From Chloroflexota bacterium (GTDB lineage Bacteria; Chloroflexota; Anaerolineae; UBA4142): a DNA stretch of 45,313 nucleotides. Within the stretch, counting starts at the first letter, position 1, and each line of letters begins with the position of its first letter. Below the pieces are notes generated by a model, which did not search any database, was not told the DNA's origin, and was given only the letters and a program-made list of their open reading frames with translations. The DNA lies in the NCBI GenBank assembly GCA_016208315.1, contig JACQYF010000039.1:1-45313 (forward strand). Reading direction: 5' to 3'. Positions 1 through 7,800 of this stretch are shown piece by piece. The position numbers and the translations under genes are program-made.

Positions 1-39
1 ATCCTCGTACGCGCGCACCAAGCTTTCAATCTCACTCAC
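1..39 (-). CDS. BrxB-like protein, N-terminal fragment (runs off window)
   Basis: A GTG start at 39 opens thirteen codons (SEIESLVRAYED after the start) before the window ends. A GAGGT ribosome-binding site sits about 8 bases upstream, and the start is 20 bases past the stop of the BrxA-like gene, so the two look co-transcribed. The N-terminus resembles, from memory, proteins annotated as containing a BREX BrxB (DUF1788) domain that begin with a similar 'LV..YE' stretch. With so few residues this is mainly a contextual inference. Confidence 0.4.
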   Translation of the reverse strand, partial: MSEIESLVRAYED

Positions 40-59
40 GATTCAAACCTCACGCCAAA

Positions 60-869
60 TCAGGATAGCGGAAAATCGCGGAGCAAATGCCGGAAGCTGA
101 TTTCGATGACACTGCCAGAATGCCGATAATCAATATAGCCACGCTGAGCCGCGGAAACGGCAAGTTCGTAGAGGGAATGAACCGATGCGTCGAGGAGTTG
201 TGCCCAAACCGTCTGAAAAAGCCCTTCGCCCCTCGCCCCACAAAGATAGCCGAACAACAAAGCATAGGCGATTGCCGCTGGACTGCTCTCGGCTCTGGAT
301 CGGACTTTGTGTAATCGCCCTTGTAGATGGCCGGATTGTTGCCAAGAGGACGCCGCGTGCCTGCCGATGTTGGCGAGGATGATCTTGCTATAGCGGTCGG
401 GAAACGTCTCGGCGATTGCATCTGAAATCACGTGCGGGGTAATCGTATCTCCCACTGGAGTTGCCAGGATCAGGTCGGCGGTAGCACGGAGCAATGGATC
501 CCGCGCTGCCGCGCAAAGCAGCGCCAATAGTGGTTGTGCTTGTTCATTGTCGTCCCAGAGGTCACGCAAAGCGCGGAAGAGAATTACGTCCGTGTTCAGC
601 GCGTACAATTCTCTTAGGCGGCGGAACGATTCCTGACGGGTTGACGCGGTCTTTTTCAGTAGCACATTGTTTTCGATAACTGCCGCGCGATAATCTTGTA
701 ACGTGGCGGATGAAGGACATGCTTTAAGGAGTAGGCGCAGCTCAGACATCATCATCGTCCGACTGCCGTGAGTACCGAGCGGGTCATTGAAAAAGCCGAG
801 TTGCAACGCTGATTCGGGAACTTGAAATGGCAAGTGGATACCTTGGACAACAGGAATCGAGAATCGCAA
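60..869 (-). CDS. BrxA-like (DUF1819-type) protein of a BREX-type defence operon
   Basis: About 269 residues, soluble, mostly helical by eye. Residues 60-95 (ENNVLLKKTASTRQESFRRL) match the style of the BrxA/DUF1819 segment 'EN.L..rt.sT...i.r.l..Rl..L'. A later helical stretch ends in a tryptophan-containing 'ASSWQQSGHL' segment like the second winged-helix-like part of that family. BrxA is a small DNA-binding-type component of BREX phage-exclusion systems. The start is a TTG only about 12 bases after the predicted transcription start. An ATG cluster (MMMSEL) near residue 39 is the alternative, but the longer form keeps an N-terminal segment I recall from homologues. The next gene in the same direction is a BrxB-like start at the window edge, which supports the call. 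The longer length (family usually about 200) leaves room for a divergent subfamily. Confidence 0.5.
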   Translation of the reverse strand: MRFSIPVVQGIHLPFQVPESALQLGFFNDPLGTHGSRTMMMSELRLLLKACPSSATLQDYRAAVIENNVLLKKTASTRQESFRRLRELYALNTDVILFRALRDLWDDNEQAQPLLALLCAAARDPLLRATADLILATPVGDTITPHVISDAIAETFPDRYSKIILANIGRHAASSWQQSGHLQGRLHKVRSRAESSPAAIAYALLFGYLCGARGEGLFQTVWAQLLDASVHSLYELAVSAAQRGYIDYRHSGSVIEISFRHLLRDFPLS

Positions 870-887
870 AACTGCTACGCTAATTGG

Positions 888-916
888 ATTATACTAGCGT
901 TTTCAGATTGTTACAA
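888..916 (-). promoter_or_regulatory. sigma-70-type promoter for the BREX-like operon
   Basis: On the minus strand TTGTAA (916-911), a 17-base spacer and a perfect TATAAT (893-888) stand just upstream of the BrxA-like start. The leader would be only about a dozen bases, so translation would be almost leaderless. Confidence 0.6.
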
Positions 917-989
917 CAAGTTGGCAAAACAAAAGGCATCTGCGCCTGACACGCGCAAGCGCATCGAGGGGCAGATGCTGGAATATGCA

Positions 990-1076
990 GAAGCAAACTG
1001 AACAGATGCGCGCGCTGAAGAGCTGTCGCCGCAATCAGCAGGTCGGGATCGCCTCGCTATCCACGAGATACTTCAT
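990..1076 (-). pseudogene. VapC-like PIN toxin remnant with internal deletion
   Basis: An ATG at 1076 overlaps the antitoxin stop (ATGA), the usual vapBC coupling. It reads MKYLVD, the standard PIN-domain N-terminus with its first catalytic Asp, and then hits a stop after a few codons. Immediately downstream, in another frame (1050-1015), is DPDLLIAATAL, the typical C-terminal PIN motif. The roughly 80 codons normally between them are missing. The downstream limit of the remnant is uncertain. The product cannot be a functional RNase. Confidence 0.6.
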
Positions 1077-1281
1077 AGTTCAATAGGCGGGCGCGAGGAG
1101 ATTCTGCGGCTCTCGTAGATATCTCTAACCAACTCGTCCGTATCCACATCTTTCCAGCTTCCAGCAGAAGCGAGAAATGCCTCGTAATCTTTCCTGGTCT
1201 TGGTTCCCTTGGCGCGCTTGCGTTTGCCGTCAAGCGGTCGGAGAACCGCCATCGGCATAATACCATTGAACGCGTTTTCAT
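1073..1281 (-). pseudogene. VapB-like antitoxin, probably frameshifted near its start
   Basis: The reading frame ending at 1073 contains DYEAFLASAGSWKDVDTDEL followed by VRDIYESRR, a typical antitoxin C-terminus that wraps a PIN toxin. The best start (ATG at 1281, behind AAGAGG) is in a different frame. A one-base loss near 1275 would join MKT directly to AFNGIMPMAVLRPLDG and explain this. Alternatives are initiation at an internal ATG (1258 or 1252). It overlaps the vapC remnant by four bases. Confidence 0.5.
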
Positions 1282-1307
1282 GGTTCCTCTTACAACTGGG
1301 ATTCACT

Positions 1308-1463
1308 TCACAACTCGCCCGCTAACTTGAGAATCGCCGCGCGGGTATGCGGCGCAAGCCGAAAGCGCCACGCCTGGAGTTGATCCATTAGCGGCGCAAC
1401 GCGCCGGATGAGACTTTTGCGGTTGGCGTCAAGCAGGATGCCCAGCGAGGTATTGCAGATCAC
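1308..1463 (-). pseudogene. DUF3368 (PIN-like) toxin, internally deleted
   Basis: A GTG start one base after the antitoxin stop opens an intact 51-codon frame. Its first residues (ICNTS) match the N-terminus of DUF3368 proteins, and it then jumps to LGILLDANRKSLIRRVAPLM and ends in ILKLAGEL, the family's C-terminal third. Family members are about 150-160 residues, so roughly 100 codons with most of the active site are gone, here without breaking the frame. It is probably a decayed toxin; a short peptide could still be made. Confidence 0.65.
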
Positions 1464-1464
1464 C

Positions 1465-1719
1465 TCAGGCAAGACGCGTCTCCGTGGTCAATTCTTCTTC
1501 GGTTAGGCGGAACGTGTCCACACCATAATCGGCCAAGCGCGAAAGAAAAACGGTCCGCGGTACGCCCGCGAGTTGCGCGGCCGCGCCGGACGAAAGCCGT
1601 CCCAGTTCAAAAAACTTGACGGCGGCGGCCATTCGCACAGCGTCACCCGCTGTCTCGGGCTGCACTTTGAGAGCCAGCAGCGTCTCACTGGGAAGATCGA
1701 GTATGATCTGATTCATCAT
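1465..1719 (-). CDS. UPF0175 family antitoxin
   Basis: About 84 residues from an ATG at 1719 (a second ATG follows at 1716) behind GAGGAG. The sequence contains AVKFFELGRLSSGAAAQLAG, the helix-turn-helix core typical of UPF0175 antitoxins, which pair with DUF3368 PIN-like toxins. The partner immediately downstream is internally deleted, so this antitoxin may be an orphan. A good promoter (TTGACG, 17 bases, TATACT) stands about 40 bases upstream. The frame looks intact along its length. Confidence 0.75.
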   Translation of the reverse strand: MMNQIILDLPSETLLALKVQPETAGDAVRMAAAVKFFELGRLSSGAAAQLAGVPRTVFLSRLADYGVDTFRLTEEELTTETRLA

Positions 1720-1756
1720 TCGATTTCTCCTCGTAACGTCCCGATCGTTCCACGGT

Positions 1757-1785
1757 AGTATACCGCTTGCCGATTCGACCGTCAA
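1757..1785 (-). promoter_or_regulatory. promoter for the UPF0175/DUF3368 module
   Basis: On the minus strand TTGACG (1785-1780), a 17-base spacer and TATACT (1762-1757) lead to the antitoxin start at 1719. It overlaps the gap after the DUF1684 gene. Confidence 0.6.
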
Positions 1786-1848
1786 ACCGCAGATAAATCT
1801 CAGCAAGGCCACGACGACGACCAGGGTCGAATTCAATGAAAAGCGGGC

Positions 1849-2268
1849 TTACGAGTGGAAACTCTTCTCCCCCGCCTCGATCCTCACCTTCACCCGATTC
1901 TCCGGCGGCGGAAAGGGGCACGACCAGCGGTCATTGTAGGCACAATACGGATTATAACTGAGGTTAAGATCCACGCGCAGCTCGCCCGCGTGGATTTCTT
2001 CGGGTTCGAGGTAGCGGCCCGCCCCGTAGGTTTGAAAATGGATTTGGCCGACCTTGTAGTAATCCTGCGTGCTGCCGGTGCTCGTCTGCATCGTGACCTT
2101 TTCGGGATGTGCGTATGGCTCCAGCGGCAAGTCAAAGCGGAGCGCCGGATTCTCCGGGAAATAGCTCAAGCCCGTGAACGCCTGCTGCTGCTCCAGCGTC
2201 AGCGGCGAGCCGGGGCCGGTCTTGAAATAATTATCCTTCGCTCTCCGAAAGTCGGTTAGTTCGCTCAT
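1849..2268 (-). CDS. DUF1684 domain protein
   Basis: A 139-residue protein from the ATG at 2268, chosen because GAGG stands 7 bases upstream. It shows the DUF1684 signature in order: an N-terminal 'FRRAKDNYFKTGPGSPLT' region, 'FQTYGAGRYLEPEE', then 'DLNLSYNPYCAYNDRWSCPF' followed by PPPENRVKVRIEAGEK. The biochemical function of the family is unknown; the conserved N-x-Y-N-P-x-C-A-Y and C-P-x-P-P-x-E-N blocks suggest a beta-rich binding or enzymatic site. There is no signal peptide. It lies downstream of the two TIM-barrel genes in the same direction, separated by a heptamer-repeat palindrome. Confidence 0.8.
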   Translation of the reverse strand: MSELTDFRRAKDNYFKTGPGSPLTLEQQQAFTGLSYFPENPALRFDLPLEPYAHPEKVTMQTSTGSTQDYYKVGQIHFQTYGAGRYLEPEEIHAGELRVDLNLSYNPYCAYNDRWSCPFPPPENRVKVRIEAGEKSFHS

Positions 2269-2283
2269 GCGTACCTCAACCAT

Positions 2284-2333
2284 CAATTACCAATTACAAA
2301 TTACCCAAGCAAGTAATTGGTAATTAGGGATTA
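2284..2333. repeat. heptamer-repeat palindrome
   Basis: Left arm: CAATTAC, CAATTAC, AAATTAC. After a short spacer the right arm reads GTAATTG, GTAATTA, GGGATTA. The arms pair into a hairpin. It lies between the upstream TIM-barrel gene (whose stop overlaps its edge) and the DUF1684 gene. It belongs to the 7/8-nt repeat class seen across the window. Confidence 0.8.
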
Positions 2334-3350
2334 ACTCGGCTTTGCGGTCCACTTGACGTTGCCCCAGTCGCCTTTCTTGACGTAGACGATGCCGAGGTTG
2401 TAGACCTGCCCGATGTATGCGTCGTTCTCGTGCGTGAATTCGAATTCGTCCGTCTGCGGATAGCCCAGGTTCCGCATCTGCGCGAAACGATAGAGCGCCG
2501 CGTCGGTGTTGATGGGCATCCACACTAGTTTTTGCGCCGCCGCAATCGCCGCGCGCTCGAGCGAAACGGGCATACCGGTTCCCACGCTCGCAACGTACTG
2601 CGCGATCACGTGGCCGATGGATGAGACGTCGAAGGACTGCCAGGGATGGCCCGCGCCGTACTGGTAGATGGTCGCGCCGAGCACGTAATCGTCTGCGATC
2701 AGCATCTTGTCGTAATCGTCGAGGATCGCGAGGTATTGGGATTGGGTAACGTACTTTTGCCAACCGTTGTTTTGCCCGTCGTCCACGCCGCATTCGGTGA
2801 TCAAGATCGGCTTTTGCGCGCTCGCCGGCAACTGCGCGCGAAACGCGCGATAGCGCGCCAGATCGTCCGCGCCGCGCGTCGGGCTGTAGTATTCGTGCAG
2901 CGCGAGGTAATCGCACGCCGCCGCGCCGGGCGCAAGCCGCGCAATCAAGCCGAGCGATGGGTTGCCGGTCGAGAAGGAAAACGCGGCGACTTTTTCTTGC
3001 CGCGCGTGCATCAATTCGGCAAAGCGCACGTACCAATTCGACAGCGTGTCGGCGTCCTGAATGCTGCCCAGGACCGGTTCGTTGATGCCTTCCCAGATCA
3101 CGCCGCGGCCGCGGAGCTTGTTGAGCGTGTCGCTCAGTTCGGCAAAGTACGAATCCGCGGAATCCTTGAACGTCAAGTCCGTGTACTGCCGGTAGACGAT
3201 GAGCGTGTCCGGACAGCGCCGCCGAATCTCGTCCACGTTCGCGTCGCTGGGAAAATCAAAGATCTTGACCGTGGACGGCTGCATTTGTTGCAGCCGGTCG
3301 AACACCGCGCCGTCAAAACCCATAATGTGGAACGTCAATTTGGAGCCCAT
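2331..3350 (-). CDS. clan GH-A-like TIM-barrel protein with shared C-terminal module
   Basis: 339 residues from ATG 3350, two bases after the stop of the upstream paralogue, so translation is probably coupled. The strand-end motifs of clan GH-A glycosidases are visible: INEP with Glu91 (acid/base position), LHEYY with His152, and ITECG with Glu186 (nucleophile position). No signal peptide is evident. Residues of roughly 275-339 form a module beginning 'WMPINTDAALYRFAQ' and ending 'GIVYVKKGDWGN' that is almost identical in the neighbour, while the barrels have diverged strongly. I infer a carbohydrate-active enzyme or binding protein; the substrate cannot be read from sequence. Confidence 0.65.
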   Translation of the reverse strand: MGSKLTFHIMGFDGAVFDRLQQMQPSTVKIFDFPSDANVDEIRRRCPDTLIVYRQYTDLTFKDSADSYFAELSDTLNKLRGRGVIWEGINEPVLGSIQDADTLSNWYVRFAELMHARQEKVAAFSFSTGNPSLGLIARLAPGAAACDYLALHEYYSPTRGADDLARYRAFRAQLPASAQKPILITECGVDDGQNNGWQKYVTQSQYLAILDDYDKMLIADDYVLGATIYQYGAGHPWQSFDVSSIGHVIAQYVASVGTGMPVSLERAAIAAAQKLVWMPINTDAALYRFAQMRNLGYPQTDEFEFTHENDAYIGQVYNLGIVYVKKGDWGNVKWTAKPS

Positions 3351-3352
3351 GG

Positions 3353-4564
3353 TTACACCTCCGCTGGCTTGGCGACGGAGCGAATATTGCCCCAGTCGCC
3401 TTTTTTCACATAGACGATGCCGAGATTGTAGACTTGGCTGACGTAGGTTGCATTGTTGAACGTGAATTCGAATTCGTCGGTTTGCGGATACCCCAGATTG
3501 TTTTGCTGCGCGAATTTGTAGAGCGCCGCGCCGGTGTTGATCGGCATCCAGCGCAATTTGAGCGCGGCGGCGACCGCCGCGGCCGCGACGGGATCGGGCG
3601 CCGCCGGCCCGGGCCAGCGCACGCGAAAGTTGTTTTGCAGCGCGGCGCGAAAATCGTTTTGCAGCGCGGGCTTGTCCGAGATGCTCCAGCGCGGCTCGCC
3701 GGTGATCCAGCGGAATAGGCACAGGGCTTGAATCGGCTGGTTTGCCTGGACCGCGTTCCAGTTATTGATCTCGCTATACGCTTGTTGAATCCAGCCGATG
3801 TTCGAGTTCTGCCACCAGTCGGGATCCGCGGCTTGCGTCTCGGTAATAAACACGGGCAGCGATTTCAGCGCGGAAGGAACGGCCGCGAGAAAATCGCGAT
3901 AGGCGCGGAACTCGGCGCGCCGGTTGTCGAAGGGCGGGGACATTTTCCTTTCGCTCGCGATGAGGCCCGCGTTAAAGCCGTGGGTGTACGTGTGGAGCGC
4001 CAGCGCATCCGGGGACGCGTTGAGGTTGGCGCACGCGGCGAGAATGTCTTGGAAATATTTGATCCAATCGCCGCTGGGGTTGGCCGGATATTGCGTCTGA
4101 GTGTTCCACGGCGCGACCGGCGCGGGGATCACCCAATCGGTCGCGTGGCCTGGAACATTCTTGATGGCCGCGCGGCATTTGCTAAAGCATTGCCCGTACA
4201 GCGTGGGTGTGATGACCTCGCCGCCGCTGCCGTTGACGTTGCCGGGGCGCTCGAACGCGAGGTTGGTCTCGTTGCCGATGAGCCAAATGCTCGCGCCGTG
4301 CGAGGCGGAGACGAACGTCGCGCACTGCTGCGCGAACGAGTCGTACCTGTTCGAAACGGGAAGCGTGCCGTCGGAACCGTAGCCGTTGTTGAGGCGGACG
4401 ATCACGCCAAAGCCCGCGGCCGCGAGCGAGGTGAAATCGCCGTTGGAATCGGGCGGGTTGACCTTGACCGTGACGACAATCCAGCCGGGCTTGTTCGCGG
4501 TGAGGAAGATTTGTTCCGCGCCGGGATCGTGCATTCCAAAGATGAACGCGGGAAGCGGCGACAT
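3353..4564 (-). CDS. clan GH-A-like TIM-barrel protein with shared C-terminal module
   Basis: 403 residues from ATG 4564, behind AAAGGAG. GH-A-like features are IGNETN with Glu99, LALHTYTHG with His191, and FITETQ with Glu242, matching the acid/base and nucleophile positions of the clan. The barrel begins 'PAFIFGMHDPG'. The last 65 or so residues repeat the module of the downstream paralogue (WMPINTGAALYKFAQ ... GIVYVKKGDWGN). No signal peptide or membrane anchor is seen, which is odd for a polysaccharide-degrading enzyme. A strong promoter lies upstream. A third relative appears to start at 45032. Confidence 0.65.
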   Translation of the reverse strand: MSPLPAFIFGMHDPGAEQIFLTANKPGWIVVTVKVNPPDSNGDFTSLAAAGFGVIVRLNNGYGSDGTLPVSNRYDSFAQQCATFVSASHGASIWLIGNETNLAFERPGNVNGSGGEVITPTLYGQCFSKCRAAIKNVPGHATDWVIPAPVAPWNTQTQYPANPSGDWIKYFQDILAACANLNASPDALALHTYTHGFNAGLIASERKMSPPFDNRRAEFRAYRDFLAAVPSALKSLPVFITETQAADPDWWQNSNIGWIQQAYSEINNWNAVQANQPIQALCLFRWITGEPRWSISDKPALQNDFRAALQNNFRVRWPGPAAPDPVAAAAVAAALKLRWMPINTGAALYKFAQQNNLGYPQTDEFEFTFNNATYVSQVYNLGIVYVKKGDWGNIRSVAKPAEV

Positions 4565-4619
4565 TGCGATGCTCCTTTGTTGGCACAATCAATGACGAGG
4601 CGACCGATAAGGTGTCGCA

Positions 4620-4648
4620 ATTCTAATGCCAAAGACCACGCGTGTCAA
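4620..4648 (-). promoter_or_regulatory. promoter for the TIM-barrel gene pair
   Basis: On the minus strand a consensus TTGACA (4648-4643), a 17-base spacer and TAGAAT (4625-4620). The start codon is at 4564, giving a leader of roughly 50 bases. Confidence 0.7.
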
Positions 4649-4711
4649 TCGGCGCGTCACCCTTAAAATTTTCGTCAACGACCAAATTGAGTGCGCCAGA
4701 GAAGAAAATCT

Positions 4712-4721
4712 GTGCTATAAT
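4712..4721 (+). promoter_or_regulatory. extended -10 promoter upstream of dnaE
   Basis: TGTGCTATAAT contains an extended -10 (TGC before TATAAT at 4716-4721). No well-spaced -35 is seen; TTGAGT at 4687 is 23 bases away. The leader would run about 145 bases through an inverted octamer array. Confidence 0.45.
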
Positions 4722-4732
4722 CGAATCAGGTT

Positions 4733-4860
4733 CAATGAGCCAATTGTCCAATGAGCCAATGAACCAATCAACCGATCAACCAAAATGAACCAGACCGTCA
4801 ATGAACTCATGCGCCAATTCAAATCATTTGGTTAATTGGCTCATTGGTTAATTGGCTCAT
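4733..4860. repeat. inverted octamer-repeat array in the dnaE leader
   Basis: Left side: units CAATGAGC, CAATTGTC, CAATGAGC, CAATGAAC, CAATCAAC, CGATCAAC. Right side: TTAATTGG and CTCATTGG units in the opposite sense. Together they fill most of the 309-base gap between the TIM-barrel start and dnaE and could fold into a long imperfect hairpin ending just before the dnaE start. No gene is seen in this gap. Confidence 0.75.
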
Positions 4861-4873
4861 TTTCGTGGTCCCT

Positions 4874-7800
4874 ATGTCCAACTTTGTCCACCTCCACGTT
4901 CACAGCGAATACAGTCTGCTCGACGGACTGCCGCACCCTCACGACCTCGCCACGCGCGCGAGCGAATTGCAGCAGCACGCGCTGGCGCTCACCGATCACG
5001 GCTCGATGTTCGCGGCGATCGAGTTCTACGATGCCTGCAAAGCCAAAGGCGTCAAGCCGATCATCGGCGTCGAGGCGTATCTCGCCCGGCGCTCGATGAA
5101 GGATCGCGATGCGAAGGAAGATCGTTCGTCGTACCACCTTCTGCTGCTGGCGGAAAATAACGAGGGCTATCAAAATCTCCTGAAACTCGTCTCAGCCGCG
5201 CAGCTCGAAGGATATTATTACTATCCCCGCATTGACCACGAACTGCTCGCCAAGCACAGCGCCGGAATTATTTGCACGACCGGCTGCCCATCGTCACAAG
5301 TCCCGCGCCTGCTGCACGATGGTCGCAAAGACGAAGCGCGCAAGGCAGCGGCGTGGTATCGCGATGTTTTCAATGACCGCTTTTTTGTCGAGCTGCAAGA
5401 ACATGGCATCGCGGAATTCGCGGGCCTGGACAAAGAGTTGATCGCGCTGGCGCGCGAGTTCAATCTCCCGCTCGTCGCGACAAACGACGCGCACTATCTA
5501 CGCCCCGAGGACGCGAACGCGCAAGATATTTTGCTCTGCATCCAGACCAACACGGTCGTGACCGATCCCAAGCGCATGCGGATGGACGGCAGCGACTATT
5601 ATTTGAAATCGTCGGAAGAGATGGCGCAGGTGTGGCGCGAGTTTCCCGAAGCGCTCGCCAATACGCTCCTCATCGCCGAGCGCTGCAACGTGGACCTCGA
5701 TTTCAAGGGGTATCATCTGCCCATTTTCCCCGTGCCGGATGGAATCACATCCGAGGCGTACTTGCGTAAGATCTGCGAAGAGGGCTTTAATCGCCATTAT
5801 CCGCAGGGCAATCCGGCGGCGCGCGAGCGCTTGGAATACGAACTCGACGTGATCCACAAGATGGGATTCGATACGTATTTTCTCATCGTGTGGGATTTGT
5901 GCCGCGCGGCGCGCGAGATGGACATCTGGTACAACGTGCGCGGTTCCGCTGCCGGCTCGATGGCCGCGTACTGCGCCGACATCACGAACCTCGACCCCAT
6001 CCAGCACCGCCTGATCTTTGAACGCTTTCTCAACCCCGGGCGCATTTCAATGCCCGATATTGACTTGGACTTTCCCGACGACCGCCGCGCCGAATTGATC
6101 GAATACACCGTGCGCAAATACGGCCGGTCGAACGTCGCGCAAATCGTCACCTTTGGAACGCTCGGCGCAAAAGCCGCGATCCGCGACGTGGGGCGCGCGC
6201 TCGATTATCCCTTGAACGAAGTGGACCGCGTCGCAAAGCTCGTCCCCGGCGGCCCCAACATCAAGCTCGACGATTCGCTGGAAAAAGTCGCGGAGCTAAA
6301 AGAGGTTTACGAGAATAACGACTATCTCCGCAATCTGATTGATACGGCGCGGTTGCTGGAAGGCGTCGCGCGGCACGCGGGCACGCACGCCGCGGGCGTC
6401 GTCGTCGCCGACAAGCCGCTGGTCGAGTACGCGCCGCTTCATCGTCCGACCAAAGGCGACGAGACGACGGGCTTTCCGGTCGTTCAGTTCGAGATGAATT
6501 ATCTCGAACGCGTCGGCCTGCTCAAGATGGACTATCTTGGGCTGGCGACCCTGACGATCATGCGCCGCGCGTGCGAGCTGATTGCCCAACGACACGGCCA
6601 GCGCTTCGATCTTGGCAACATTCCGACCGACGATCCCAAAGCATTCGATCTGCTGGCGCGCGGTGACGTAACCGGCGTATTCCAGGTGGAAGGCGCGGGG
6701 CTGCGCAAAGTGCTTCAGCAGATGAAGCCGAGCAAGTTCGATCACATCGTCGCGGCGATCAGTCTCTATCGTCCGGGGCCGATGGAGTACATCCCCGATT
6801 ACATTGATCGAATGCACGGGGTCCAAAAGGTCACATACCGTCATCCGAGTCTGGAACCAATTTTGGCTGACACTTTCGCCATCATGGTCTATCAAGAACA
6901 GATCATTGAGATCGCGGTCAAGCTAGCGGGTTATTCGGCTTCCGAAGGCGACGTGCTCCGTAAGGCCGTCGGCAAAAAAGACAAAGAGAAATTGCTCAAA
7001 GAGCGCGACAAGTTCGTCGAGCACGCGGGCAAGCACGGCGTCATCACGCGTGAAATCGCGGGCGAGATCTTTGACGACGTCGAATACTTTGCGCGTTACG
7101 GCTTTAATAAGGCGCATGCAGCAGATTACGCCGTGCTCACGTGCCAGACTGCTTTCCTCAAAGCGCATTATGCCATCGAATACATGACCGCGCTGCTCAC
7201 GACGGAAACGGGCAATGTCGAAAAGATCGGGCAGTTGACGAACGAAGCGCGGCGCATGGGTTTCGAAATCGTACCGCCGGATGTGAACGCGAGCGAAGGC
7301 GTCTTTACGATAGACGCGTCCGGCAAGCGGATTCACTTCTCGCTCAACGCGATCAAAAACGTCGGCTCAGGCGCGGTGGACGCGATCGTCGCCGCGCGCA
7401 ATCCTTCGGCACGCTCAGGAGGCGGCGGCTTTAAATCGCTGGACGACTTTTGCCGCCGCGTGGACTTGCGCGTGATCAATCGCCGCGTGCTAGAATCGCT
7501 CATTAAGGCCGGCGCGCTGGACCGCTTTGGCCGCCGCGCGCAGTTGCTCAAGGTCCTCGACCGCATGATGGCGGCCAGCCAGTCGGCGCATCAGGCGAGC
7601 GACCGAGGGCAGCTCTCGATGTTCGGCAGTATCAGCGCGGCGGCGGGTGTGAGCGCCGATACTTTTGGCACCCTGCCGGACGAGCCGGAAAATCCAAATC
7701 GCCAGAAACTCGAGGACGAAAAGGAATTGACGGGCGCGTATTTCTCCGACAATCCGTTGCAGCGGTTGACCCGCCAAACGCAAAAGGGCGTTTCGCATTT

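Noticed and set aside
2646..3413. Long open frame on the plus strand opposite the TIM-barrel genes
   Set aside because: It mirrors the codon bias of the minus-strand gene, is Arg/Ala/Val rich and has no recognisable domain or ribosome site; the minus-strand frame has clear motifs.
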